Below, in pieces: positions 23,441 through 34,983 of a DNA stretch of 64,000 bases; within the stretch, counting starts at the first letter, position 1; each line of letters opens with the position of its first letter. Location: NCBI RefSeq assembly GCF_030272615.1, contig NC_081408.1, positions 616,838,476 to 616,902,475 of the forward strand, given 5' to 3'. This stretch comes from Cryptomeria japonica. Lineage: Eukaryota > Streptophyta > Pinopsida > Cupressales > Cupressaceae. The notes beneath the pieces were generated by a model. That model ran no database searches. It saw only the letters and a list, made by a program, of their open reading frames with translations, and was not told the DNA's origin. A program made the position numbers and the translations under genes.

Positions 23441-23760
23441 GCGACTAACATGCCATGTTAGTCGAATTCACTATTTCGTGATGAAAAATAAATGGCGGCC
23501 ATGCATCTTGCGAATCAGCGAAAGTGACTAACACGCCATGTTAGTCAAATTCACAGGTTTTGCAGGGCAAAAGAAAATGGTGGCCACACAACCCATGAAT
23601 CAGAGAAAGCTACTAACACACTATGTTAGTCAAATTCGCTGTTTCACGAGGCAAAAGGAAAGGATGACCACTCAGTCCATGAATGAGCGAAAGCAACTAA
23701 CACGCTATGTTAGTCGAATCTTCCATCAACACGATATGTGCCTAAACAATGTTCCATGAA
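23430..23760 (+). repeat. ~85-bp hairpin repeat, array
   Basis: Four units with GACTAACA...TGTTAGTC cores near 23,442, 23,527, 23,613 and 23,696. They end in the same transition to a TC tract as array 1 (GTTCCATGAATC). Confidence 0.85.
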
Positions 23761-23764
23761 TCTT

Positions 23765-24092
23765 CTCGCTTTCATTCTTTCTCTCTTAACTCTCTCTCCC
23801 TCTCTCTGCCTCTATCTCTCTATCTCACTCTCCTCCTCTATCAAGCATATCTCTCTCCCATTCTTTATCTCTGAAGTCTCTCCCTCTCATCCTCTCTCTA
23901 TCTTACTCTCCCCTTCTTTCAGGTATATCTCTCTCTTATTCTCTCCCTCTCTCCTCCCCCTCCCTCTTTCCCTTTCTCATTACGTCTCTTACTCACTCTC
24001 TCCCTCTCTTCACACCTCTCTCTCTCTAGTCTCATGTACTCTCCTTCCATCCCTTCTTCCCTTTCACTTAGACTCTGTCTATCTCTCACCCT

Positions 24093-24173
<81 letters not shown>

Positions 24174-24282
24174 TTCCCTCCCTCCATCTCTTTGGTCTCT
24201 CTTTCTCTCCCAATCTCTCTATCCACCTCTTAGATCTCTCTATATCTCCCCCATTCCCTATCTCTCTCTCTCCCCCTCTCTT

Positions 24283-24326
<44 letters not shown>

Positions 24327-25025
24327 CCCCCTCTCTCTCTCTCCATCTCTCTTTCTCTCATTTATCTCTTGTCTCTCCCTCTCAGTCTCTATCTCTCTAT
24401 CTCACTCTCCTCCGCTCTTAGGTGTGTCTCTCCCCCATTCCCTCCCTCTCCTCCCCCTCTCTCCCTCTCTAGGGTCATATGGTATTCTTAGGGCTCATAT
24501 GGTATTCTTAGGGCTCATATGGTATCCTAGGGATCCATGCATTTGTCCTACGGGGTCATAGGATACCATATGACCCGTAACGACACATAAGATGTCATAT
24601 GGAGTCCTAAGGGGTCATAGGACACCATACGACCTATAATGACACCAAATAGTGTCCTAAGGGGTCATAGAACACTATATGACCTCTTAGGACACCATAC
24701 AACCCATAACGACACCATATGGAGTTCTAAGGGGTCAAATGGTGTTTTAAGGGGTCGTAGGAGACCATATGACCCCTTAGGACACCATACGACCCCTAAC
24801 GACACCATATGGTGTCCTAAGGGGTCATAGGACACCATATGACCCTTAGGAGACAATATGATCCCTAACAACATCTAAGGGGTCATAGAGTGTCCTAAGG
24901 GGTCATAGGACACTATATGATCCCTTAGCACACCATAGGACCTATAACGACACCAAATGGTGTCATTATGGGTCGTATGGTGTCTTGAGGGGTCATATGG
25001 AATCCTATAACCCCTTTTAGCATCT
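23765..25025. repeat. TC tract then CACCATATGGTG satellite
   Basis: TC tract 23,765-24,470 with a pure (CT)n run at about 24,095-24,170. The GGATCCATGCAT boundary is near 24,530, then satellite to 25,025 in mixed orientation. Confidence 0.88.
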
Positions 25026-25732
25026 TGTACTCTCCTTCCATCCCTTCCTCCCTCTCACTCAGACTCTCTCTATCTCTCACCCTCTCTTGCTATCTCTCTC
25101 TCACCTTCCCTCCCTCCATCTCTTCGGTTTCTCTTTCTCTCCCAATCCCTCTATCCACCTCATAGATCTCTCTATATCTCCCCCACTCCCCCACTCCCTC
25201 CCTCTCTCTCTCTCTCTCTTTGAGTCCCCTTCTTTGTGTCGCTATCTATCTCTATCTTTCCCTCTATTTCATTATATTTCCCTCTCTCTCTCCCCCTCCC
25301 TTAGCCTATCTCTGTCTCCTCCCCCCTCTCTCTCTCCATCTCTTTCTCTCATTTATCTCTTGTCTCTCCCTCTCAGTCTCTATCTCTCTATCTCACTCTC
25401 CTCCTCTCTTAGGTGTGTCTCTCCCCCATTCCCTCCCTTTCCTCCCCATCTCTCCCTCTCTAGGGTTATATCATATTCTTAGGGCTCATATGGTATCCTA
25501 GGGATCCATGCATGTGTCCTACGAGGTCATAGGACACCATATGACTCATAACGACACATAAGAAGTCATATGGAGTCCTAAGGGGTCATAGGACACCATA
25601 TGACCCCTTAGCACACTATACGACCCATAATGACACCAAATGGTGTCCTAAGGGGTCATAGAACACTATATGACCTATATAGAACACTATATGACCCATA
25701 ATGACACCAAATGGTGTCCTAAGGGGTCAATA
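25025..25732. repeat. Second TC tract and satellite block
   Basis: TC tract 25,025-25,455 shares long runs with 24,034-24,470 (CTCCTTCCATCCCTTCCTCCC and on). It is followed by the same boundary (about 25,500-25,518) and satellite to about 25,732. This block and the previous one are direct duplicates of one module. Confidence 0.85.
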
Positions 25733-25975
25733 GAGAGAGACAGAGAGAGTCTGAGTGAGAGGGAGGAAGGGATGGAAGGAGTGTACAAGAGACTAGAGAG
25801 AGAGAGGTGTGAAGAGGGAGAGAGAGTGAGAAAGAGAGGTAATGAGAAAGGGAGAGAGGGAGGGGGAGGAGAGAGGGAGAGAATAAGAGAGAGATACATC
25901 TGAGAGAAGGTGAGAGTGGGATAGAGAGACGATGAGAGGGAGAGACTTCAGAGATAAAGAATGGGAGAGAGATAT
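25732..25975 (+). repeat. GA tract
   Basis: Reverse complement of the 23,765-24,070 TC tract type, including the complement of CTCCTTCCATCCCTTCCTCC. It marks the start of the inverted half of the district. Confidence 0.85.
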
Positions 25976-26890
25976 GCATGTTAGTCACTTTCACTAATTC
26001 GTGGACTGAATGGTCATCATTTCCTTTTGCCCCACGAAATAGAGAATTCGACTAACATAGCATGTTAGTAGCTTTCACTGATTCATGGGTTGTGTGGTTG
26101 CCATTTTCTTTTGCCCTGCGAAACCTGTGAATTCAAATAACATGGCGTGTTAGTCGCTTTCACTGATTCGTGGGCTACATGGCCGCCATTTATTTTTCCT
26201 CGCGAAATAGCAAATTCAACTAACATGGCATGTTAGTCACTTTCAGGTTGTTTTGGTCTTATTGGTGTAGGCTTCCCCGATGTAGTCACTTCATTTGTGT
26301 CGAGCTCATCTTTCTCATCGAGCATCGGGATAACTCAAAACGCATCTCCCCGACAATGTATGTTATCGCGATGAGTCTGACTCCCCTTCTTGCTTGGTAT
26401 CACTTTATCAGAGAAAGTCTCTCTGATAGAGTCCCCTTCTCCATTTAGTGCATTGGGTATTGGGGTAACATAAATTGGGACCTCCCGATAACCCGATGTC
26501 ATTGCTATGAAGACATGACTCCATCGGTTATCAGCAAGAGCTCCACCGATAGCCCCATCGGGCATCAGGAAGACATTTTTTCCTCATTGCCGATAGTGTA
26601 TGTTATCCTGATGACAATAAAGGGCTTTCGCTGATTTGCGGGCTGCGTGGCCGAAACAGCGAATTTGACTAACATGGCATGTTAGTCACTTTCATTGATT
26701 CACAGACTATGTGGCTACCATTTCCTTTTGCCTCACGAAATAGCAAATTTGACTAGCATAGTGTGTTAGTCACTTTCGTTGATTCGCAGAATACGTGACC
26801 ACCATTTCCTTTTGGACCACGAAACAACGAATTCGACTAACATAGCATGTTAGTCGCTTTCGGGTTGTTTCGGTCTTATCGACGTAGGCT
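25975..26890 (-). repeat. Inverted hairpin repeats and CGGG repeat
   Basis: In reverse orientation: hairpin units at 25,975-26,245, CGGG/CGATA repeat 26,245-26,620 (reverse complement of 15,560-15,751 plus 23,271-23,430), then more hairpin units to 26,875. In this copy the CGGG repeat is not interrupted by copia 1, so it shows the empty site. Confidence 0.82.
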
Positions 26891-27035
26891 TCCCTGATGT
26901 AGGATGATGTGGAAAGTAAAGAAGGTGCATCTTGAAAAGGATCCGATGGTCTACGTTATTTCAGTGGGTGAAATAGCATGGAGTTTATCTTTCGTGAAGT
27001 AGCGAAAGGATGGTGGGCCCGACAGATTAGACTAG
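26890..27035 (-). repeat. Inverted copy of 14,120-14,270
   Basis: Reverse complement of the segment containing ACCATCCTTTTGCTACTTCA and AAGATGCACCTTCTTTACTT. It extends the inverted arm opposite 14.1-15.7 kb. Confidence 0.78.
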
Positions 27036-28552
27036 GATGTTTCGTGAGGCAAAAGGAAATGGTGGCCACACAGTCCACAAATCAGCGAAAGCGACTAACA
27101 CGCCATGTTAGTCGAATTCTCTATTTCGCAAGGAAAAATAAATGGTAGCCACATAGCCTGCGAATCAGTGAAAGCGACTAATATGCTATGTTAGTCGAAT
27201 TCACAGGTTTTGCAGGGCAAAAGAAAATGGCAGCCACACAACCCATGAATCAACGAAAGCTACTAACATGCTATGTTAATTGAATTCCCTATTTTGTGGG
27301 GCAAAAGAAAATGGTGGCCACGCAGTCCGTGAACCAATAATAATAAATTGTAATTATTAATAATTTTTTGCTTCAGAAAACTAAACTGTAATTTTGGGGG
27401 CTTTAAAGCCATACTGATAAGGCTGCAGGTAAAACTTGAGCATATGTTACATATGCCTCATCCATTATCTGCACTAACCATTGTGACTGTAAAAATTATA
27501 AAGCAAATGTGATTGTGAATTTTATAAAGCAATATGAAGAAAAAAAAATGAAAAAAAAATTGAAGACAATTTTTTTTTGTAGTCTACAATAATAATAATA
27601 GACTGAAATATCTCTAAAATGTAAAGGGAAAAAAATGTTATCTATTTTCTTCATACACTGGTAGATTATGAAGTGTGATTCATTCACACATTTTATAAAA
27701 TACAATCACTTCACATTCATAGCACCCAAGAGTCACATTAAAATATAGACAAAACTTTTCTTATTCAAAGAATGTGACATTGATTAACATGAATTCGCTA
27801 TTTCGCAAGGAAAAATAAATGGCAGCCACATAGCCCGCGAATCAGTGAAAGTGACTAATATGCTATGTTAGTCGAATTCGCTATTTCGCAAGGAAAAATA
27901 AATGGCAGCCACATAGCCCGTGAATCAGTGAAAGCGACTAATATGTTATGTTAGTCGAATTCACAGGTTTTGCAGGGCAAAAGAAAATGGCAGCCACACA
28001 ACCCATGAATCAACGAAAGCTACTAACATGCTATGTTAATTGAATTCCCTATTTTGCAGGGCAAAAGAAAATGGTGGCCACGTAGTCCGTGAACCAATAA
28101 TAATAAATTGTAATTATTAATAATTTTTTGCTTCAGAAAACTAAACTGTAATTTTGGGGGTTTCAAAGCCATACTGATAAGGCTGCAAGTAAAACTTGAG
28201 CATATGTTACATATGCCTCGTCCATTATCTGCACTAACCATTGTGACTGTAAAAATTATAAAGCAAACGTGACTGTGAATTTTATAAAGCAATATGAAGA
28301 AAAAAAAATGAAAAAAAAATTGAAGACAATTTTTTTTTGTAGTCTACAATAATAATAATAGACTGAAATATCTCTAAAATGTAAAGGGAAAAAAATGTTA
28401 TCTATTTTCTTCATACACTGGTAGATTATGAAGTGTGATTCATTCACACATTTTATAAAATACAATCACTTCACATTCATAGCACCCAAGAGTCACATTA
28501 AAATATAGACAAAACTTTTCTTATTCAAAGAATGTGACATTGATTAACATGA
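27035..28552 (+). repeat. Tandem duplication, ~680-bp unit
   Basis: Unit 1 (about 27,113-27,790) and unit 2 (about 27,877-28,552) share hairpin repeats followed by a ~470-bp AT-rich segment from CCGTGAACCAATAATAATAA to GTGACATTGATTAACATGAA, nearly identical by eye. One extra hairpin unit (27,791-27,876) lies between them. The minus-strand frames at 27,496-27,705 and 28,256-28,465 are the two copies of one noncoding stretch. Confidence 0.85.
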
Positions 28553-28994
28553 AATGTCTGTAGGTATGAGAGTACAAACTTTTTCCACTGATGTTCGATC
28601 AAACTCTATGATGGAAAAAACCTCACAAAATAAACTCTATATCTACAACGACATTGATTTCAATATTTCAGATTCAAAAACACCACTGGAGAAGCATGAC
28701 AAAGACTACAAAAGAACCAAGGGAAATTATTCTTCTGTAACTCTAGACATCATTTTAATCATACCCAGGTACAGCAAAAAAACAAGACAAAATTTTTCTT
28801 TACACTATGTCATTCGTACTTAAGAAAAGATAAAATATCAAGCATTTACAGCCCTAGCAATCCATGCATTTTGTGCTTAGATAATGTTATGATAATCAGA
28901 CACTCAAAAATAACATTCACACACTACTTTCTATCCATACATTCTTCAAATATTGCAATGCAAACTTTGAACAATAAACCCAATTTTATGTTTA
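28553..28994. other. Spacer downstream of the gene-like locus
   Basis: AT-rich, with no repeat and no recognised gene; a plus-strand 89-codon frame shows no family resemblance. It could hold 3' sequence of the minus-strand locus. Confidence 0.4.
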
Positions 28995-29636
28995 TCATGG
29001 AGATGGAGCAACTGGATGGGTGGTAGGATCATGATAATCAGATTGATGAATCCAAATTTCTGCTCTCCCTTCTTTAATACTTTTGGTTTTGTACCCATAC
29101 CCTTCTAGAAAAAATCTGATTTATTTCTTTCTTTTGGCTTCTCCAAGCTGTTACAGATAAAGAAACAACAATTCATGCTTGTGCATCACAGATAAAAGAA
29201 ACAAAACACTAAATATGCAGTCGGAGGAAAAAATATGTTATGGGTATTTTAAGTATCAATACCTTATCTCCTAAGATTGGTCTACCATTAAAATCTTTCC
29301 CATGCAAACTGATTTGACCATGGGCAACAAAAATATCTGCAGAAATCATCACTATTATTAACAACTACAATATAGACTAATAGATTTCATTAATATGTAA
29401 CTCAAACCTATGTCATTCAATGCCTTAGCTAATGTTGCCAAAATGCATATCAGCATGAAAGAATAATGCCAAAAATCTCCCAGAAAAGTCTTTGCTTCAT
29501 CCACGATAGGAAAATAAGGTGGCTCCTTATAGATCTGAGACAAAACGTCGGGAGCACCGCTTCTATAAGATGAACCCTTCATCTCCATGCTTCCCATGAT
29601 GACAACGACCAACACTAGCAAGAAAAACCTCTTAAT
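28995..29636 (-). pseudogene. Three-exon small secreted-protein-like locus
   Basis: Reading the minus strand, exon 1 (29,636-29,408) would start with ATT where ATG is expected, then KRFFLLVLVVVIMG, a good signal-peptide core. It continues SGAPDVLSQIYKEPPYFPIV and ends at a GT donor. A 71-base GT...CAG intron leads to exon 2 (29,336-29,263: IFVAHGQISLHGKDFNGRP, then ILGDK), whose phase fits. A 115-base GT...CAG intron leads to exon 3 (29,147-28,995), which contains one TAA at codon 9 and then FFLEGYGYKTKSIKEGRAEI, WIHQSDYHDPTTHP and a stop. About 150 residues in total. I do not recognise the family. The lost start and internal stop suggest a pseudogene, or my exon limits are off: a start at the ATG at 29,597 is possible. 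Confidence 0.42.
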
Positions 29637-30480
29637 GCCAGTCTAGCTGTGACATCCAAACCTAGCATCAAAAAATGGAAATGAAATTGCAGCATCAGAA
29701 AATGAAAATGGAATTCAATAGCGGTAGAATTCAAAACAAATATATTTGACATTATGTTTGGGTGGGAGCAGGAGAGGAGTTTTAAAATTGAAATTCAAAT
29801 TTTTGGACACACATGGCTACAAACTGTAGCCGTGCCCGTGAGGCGTGACCGGGAGAGTGGCCGACAAATATTAGCCGCATGCAAATACTTTCCGTCAACA
29901 ACATGCCTTCATGTCAGAAGCCCGATGGTGGGTCCCAAAACATGTTGTATGGGGCTGTATGGCATGAAAGGGCATACGATTTTGGGGAGCCGCATCATGG
30001 CATGGCATGCTGTTTTGGAGCTAGAATAGCTACAGCCCTATTTAATCGCCCTTCCCATGAACATTTGCAGTAGAGTTGGATTTTGTTTCCCGAGGGAAAT
30101 ACTTCACGTGGTCAATTCAACGTTCGGGCTTTTTTGACTTTCTTCCGCAAAATTGGCTAATAAGACTATATTCAAATTTCAATTAATTATTCATTGAAGA
30201 ATTTTTAAAAATGTTTTTAGTTCTTAAACTTCTTTAATTTATTTAACTAAACTTTTTCCTTGGTTCCCTCATCAATTTACACAGTGTGCTAAAATTGTAG
30301 ATAATTTTTAGCATTGCAATTTGCTTAAAGTGGAGATTATTGTTAAATGTTATTTTTTTCCCTATATAAGTAAAAAATTTATTATTTTTTGATAGATAAG
30401 ATGTAATTTTTTTTTAAATTTAAAAAGTAAGAAAAAAGAATTATTTTCGATTTGATTGGTTTGTGAAGTGTCATTTATTT
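29637..30480. other. Upstream region of the gene-like locus
   Basis: From 29,800 to 30,070 the sequence is clearly less AT-rich than its surroundings. It contains GGCGATTAAATAGGG on the minus strand (TATA-like, about 30,038-30,045). It may be the promoter of the 29-kb locus, but the implied leader of about 400 bases is long. Confidence 0.25.
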
Positions 30481-31349
30481 TTAATGCCTTCATATCATCC
30501 AAGAAATTTAATAATTCTTTTGGTATAATGAAGCACATAGCTAAGTAATTAAGGACAATACAAATTTATCCTCAATTTAATTAAATGTCGTACTACTTTC
30601 ATAGATGATGAGAGTAAATTTAGGTCTATCTTGTTGTTGTTGTTGTTGGTGGTGTTTGGTTGTAAGGCTTATGAATTCAATCTGCCCATTTAATAGCATA
30701 CAATGTGTGGCCTATAGAAATAAGATTTAGAAACCAAGTTTTTTTTCACATAAATCAAATATTTATCTTCAAGGTGTAGAATACTTTTGGTACAATGAAA
30801 TGCATAGCTAGGCACTTAAGGACAATACAAATTTCTTATTGATTTAATTAAATGTAACATTACTTCCGTCAGTGATGAAAGTAGATTCAGGGATATCTTG
30901 TTGTTGTTGCCATTGCTATTTTAGCTATTGTAGCATTGTAAATTATAACCGGTCCAATTTACACCCCATGTTTGTCCTCCTACTTTAGCATGTCCTATCC
31001 TCATCTCCTCTCAAAGTCCAATTTGACCCTATTCTCCAACTTTGATGTCATGAACACCCTTTTGTGGGCCCCATCATGGGATCCCCTCTCGCCTTTCTCT
31101 TTGTTTTAGTCCTGTTTGTAGGAGGACCAAGGCGTGGGATGCCCTAGTTTGGACCAAAGCACCCTAAAATGCCCTGGTCCCCCTTAAGCAAGCCCCAATT
31201 TGAAATGGGGCAGGCCCTATGTCTCCTTGATGGCATTTGGTCCCCTTGTCTATACATGACTGTTGGAGGTTGGCCTAATCAGTAATTTACCTACTAAACC
31301 TTATATAAAGACATCCTGTCAAATCATTTAGACATCCATGAGATATCTA
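30481..31349. other. AT-rich spacer with a direct duplication
   Basis: About 145 bases around 30,510-30,655 (TTCTTTTGGTATAATGAAGC ... ATCTTGTTGTTGTTG) recur with divergence around 30,780-30,920, roughly 270-300 bases apart. No gene seen. Confidence 0.5.
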
Positions 31350-31354
31350 TAGTA

Positions 31355-32115
31355 TGTTGGCAAATGCACACTCCAATGAGAAATTGTAGGTGATTGAAGG
31401 TTTTGTCATTGATGGCAACCTTGCAATCATATGATACTGGCAATGACAAACTCTACACTGGCACATAGAACACCGACAAAGAAAGGATACCAACACCCTG
31501 GCCGACATGAATTTTGTTTATAATGTATTTTGTAATTAATTGTAAAATCATTGTAAGCCGACATAGCGAGCTATAATATGACTCATATATGTATGGGATC
31601 ATTGTAGAACATTTTGTAATGATGTGATAGGTGAAATAAGGTAGATCTAATATGCAAATTATAGGTTAAGGGTTTATGTATGAATCAGAGCTAAAACCGG
31701 TACTGGATCTGGCATAACAGATGCTAATTTGAAGTAGTACAAGACATTGGATTTGCATAATCCATTTTGTAAGTCAGTGTGCCTTCTTATTTTGTAATTG
31801 AGTAGTGAGCTCTAGGCACTTGGCCTTCCTACTTGTGTAGGCCCCTATTGTAAGAGTAATATTCACTTATTGGCCAGTAAGCGAATATTGTGGGTCACAA
31901 ATCCCATCGAGGTTTTTCCCACACCGGGTTTCCTTGTTAAACTACTGTGTTATGGTGTGCTTTTCATGTGGTTGTTGTTATTCTTGTTTATTGCATTATT
32001 CTTGGTTTACCAGTATACATTATTGATATGCTTTACATGTTTTAAATCAAGTAAATTCAATAATCGGTTAGATACTGATTCACCTCCCCTCTCAATATCT
32101 TTGGGAATCCTAACA
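31355..32115 (+). mobile_element. Solo LTR of a Sirevirus-like copia
   Basis: Starts TGTTGGCAAATG, ends GGGAATCCTAACA; the 5-bp duplication TAGTA lies at 31,350-31,354 and 32,116-32,120. The U5 side contains GAGGTTTTTCCCACACCGGG and TTTCC, and TGATTCACCTCCCCTCTCAAT, hallmarks shared with copia 1. No interior remains, so this is an LTR-LTR recombination product. Confidence 0.88.
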
Positions 32116-32120
32116 TAGTA

Positions 32121-33346
32121 TTCATGCATTTGTGAAGCATTAATCATCAAGCATCTTTAGAGATTCAAGGTTGTATATTCATCATTCGAGCATTGTGGAG
32201 CAAAGTTACATCAATCTTCATGCAAGCATATGTGTGTGATTAGGGTTTTTCATGTCCATGTGTTTGTCACGGGGGCTTCGCTTAGTGAACATGGGTATAT
32301 AGCATGTGCCTTCATGACATACTAAAGAATCTCCCAACTTCCAAAAAATATTGCCCTAAACTCCTTTTTTGTCACCCCTCCCAATGCATAGCCTAAATTA
32401 AAAGCCCCCAATTTTTGCCAAATATTGTATTTTTCATAGCTTGAATTAAAAAATCCCCTATTTTCACTGATAGGCAATATATTGTACCCTCATTTTTGGG
32501 ATATTAAACCCTCCAATATGAATGCACATGATATAATATTACCTAGCTAGTGAAGTTCTAGTGGTTTTTGTCACGCCATTACATTCAACATTTTTGATTT
32601 CAATCAAAGAGCATTGCATCATCATCAACAATTGTAGATATGAGGAAATACATGCAAGAGCTCTACTTAGGAATTCTAACAGTGTTGACAGTGATGAATA
32701 GGTTCATCTATCGACATTGAAAAAATTACAGGACCAGGGCGAATTTGTGTTACCTGGTCTCGAAAAATTAGGCCAAACTTTTGAGAACAAGTTCTAAACA
32801 TCTTCTTTTCCTCATATCTCATTTGGTGGTTTTGTGGGACACCTATAGCATTCTGTATTCACCAAATTACTTCAATTGTCACCTATTTTCCGCTAATTTT
32901 GTAATTACATGCCAAATTCAACTAAGAAAGAGGATAACCCCCAATAACCAGTGAATCTAATTAGAATCTCAACCTCTTTCCTCACTTAGATTGGGTCTAG
33001 ATCTATTGGGTTCAATCCTCTTTCAATATAATTTGTTAATTGGGATATTTAGTGGATTTACTTGGTAAAACCCTAATGCTCAATTTACATGCTTTACAAC
33101 TATACAATTTCATGAAATTCACTTTGCCCATTTAACTTTAGTTTGTTCAATGTTCATCTATTGTTAATCATCTACTATTTTTTATTATTTCAATGTATTT
33201 TATTTTTTGTTTCATGCAATTTACATCCTTGAGAATGGGTATTCATTTAAAAGCACCCCCAATTACTATTGATTGAATATATTGAAAATTCAAGATCATT
33301 GTATATATGTTTTTTTTCACTGTCTTTGAATTTGATTCAAATATAT
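32121..33346. other. AT-rich spacer, unassigned
   Basis: No gene. The stretch around 32,700-32,900 (ACAGGACCAGGGCGAATTTG onward) has the look of retroelement leader or LTR sequence, but I could not find its ends. Confidence 0.35.
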
Positions 33347-33669
33347 ATATGTGTAGATGTCTAAAATTGGTCAACGCTTGCGGAGTCGTATTTTAACATT
33401 GGCGCATTGCCTTATTTTAGGTTTTTGCATCGCATTAACATTTCTCCTATCATTCACACTTGGTCTTTATCATTTGTGAGCATCGAGTTCTTCTTCTGCA
33501 TTCTTTATTTGTCTCGCTTTTGAATTTGGTCTTGTCGATAACAATATTTGTCATGATTTTGGTCGATCTTATCTTGTCGCATCAATGTGCATGCTCGTTT
33601 GTCATATTTTGACATCGGCAATTCAATTTCATTTTGGACATCGTCAATCCTAATTAGGGTTTTGTCCTC

Positions 33670-33965
33670 TTATCAATCTTGTCATCTTGCGATCAATTTG
33701 TCATTGATCATTGTCGTTTTCAATCTTGTCGTCTTGCGATCGATTTGACATCGATCGTTGTCATTTTCAATCTTTTCATCTTGCGATCGATTTGTCATCG
33801 ATCGTTGTTGTTTTCAATTTTGTCATCTTGTGATCGATTTGTCATCGATCGTGGTCATTTTCAATCTTGTCATTTTGCAATCTATGTTGTCATCGATCTT
33901 TGTCTTCTTGTCAATTTTGTCATTTTGCGATCTATTTGTCATCGATCATCGTCCTTCTCAATCAT
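33670..33965 (+). repeat. ~47-bp GATCGAT tandem repeat in LTR
   Basis: Units start near 33,682, 33,729 and 33,776 and continue with decay to about 33,965. Each carries GATCGAT, TTGTC, ATCGATC, a self-complementary pair. The 3' LTR has the same array at about 42,345-42,640. Confidence 0.85.
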
Positions 33966-34618
33966 GTCAATTTGGATCAATTTGTCATTGTTCCTCCTCA
34001 ATTGGCGCATTTATCAATCAAATCATTTGTCAGCATTGGTCCTTTGTCAGTCAGAATCATGATCAAATCAAATCGATATCAATTATCTTTTGTCAAGACC
34101 TAATTGTCATCCTTGCATTTTCTAATTCATCTTCTAGGGTTTCATGATTTATTCATTTAACCTTGTTTGTCATTTCTCCCTCTAGGTTAAATAATTTATT
34201 TATTTATCCTAAGTCTTCTTGTCACAATTAAATGCTCATTTAATTGGTTAACTAATTTCTCCCTCTCTGTGAATTAATTAATAAATGAAAAATTGTTAAT
34301 TAATTCACTTAATTCCTAATTTCCTAATTTTCTAATTTTCCTAATTCCTAATTTTTCCAATTTTCTAATTTTCCTAATTTCTAATTCAATTCTCTCCTAT
34401 TTTTCTCCTAATTTTATGGGAATGACATTTCAATTTGTCATAATTTGTCATAATTGACAATCAATCAATTTTGACATAGAAATTTGTCATAATTTTGTCA
34501 TAATTGACAATCAATCAATTTTGCATAGAAAGTGCAAATTTGTCATGTTTGTCATTCTTGATTTACAATTTCCATTTGAATCTAATTCATGCTAATTTTG
34601 TCTTTTCTCCAATTTGTC

Positions 34619-34626
34619 TATAAATT
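34619..34626 (+). promoter_or_regulatory. TATA-like box of gypsy 1 5' LTR
   Basis: TATAAATT about 340 bases before the LTR end, a usual place for a retroelement promoter. Not verified. Confidence 0.45.
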
Positions 34627-34965
34627 GGATGAATTTCTTCAATCAAGGTCCTTGATCCCTGGTTGAATCAATCATGCTTCTAGTATTCTTGCGCTATCAT
34701 CTTGTCTACTTGCTTTCACATCATGCATATGCACTAGTACATGAGATCCACAACAAAGATATTTGAAGGAGAAAGAAGGACAATGGAGCCACATGAAGGA
34801 GACATTCAAGTTTGCAATGGTTTGCATTTGAATTGATGTCTTGTTTTCATGTCTTTATTGAGTGTTTTTAGGATTGTTATCATTGCAATTGAGTTTTCGT
34901 GATTGAACTAGGATAATATTTGTTATATTGTTTTGATGATTTCCACATTTCCTATCTACATTAAT

Positions 34966-34983
34966 TGGTGAACCCGACGTGAA
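34966..34983 (+). other. Primer-binding site of gypsy 1
   Basis: TGGTGAACCCGACGTGAA, five bases after the LTR end. It begins with TGG, as expected for pairing with a tRNA 3' CCA end. I did not assign the tRNA. Gypsy B has a related site (TGGTGTACCCGACGTC). Confidence 0.75.

Larger units (their letters stand above)
33352..34960 (+). repeat. 5' LTR of gypsy 1
   Basis: 1,609 bases, TG...CA. Contains about six ~47-bp tandem units (33,670-33,965) built on CTTGCGATCGATTTGTCATC. Downstream is a TATA-like TATAAATT at 34,619-34,626. Nested short repeats of TTTGTCATAATTGACAATCA lie near 34,430-34,530. Confidence 0.92.

Noticed and set aside
33670-33965. CRISPR-like array
   Set aside because: Units are contiguous tandem copies without unique spacers, and they lie in a plant LTR.
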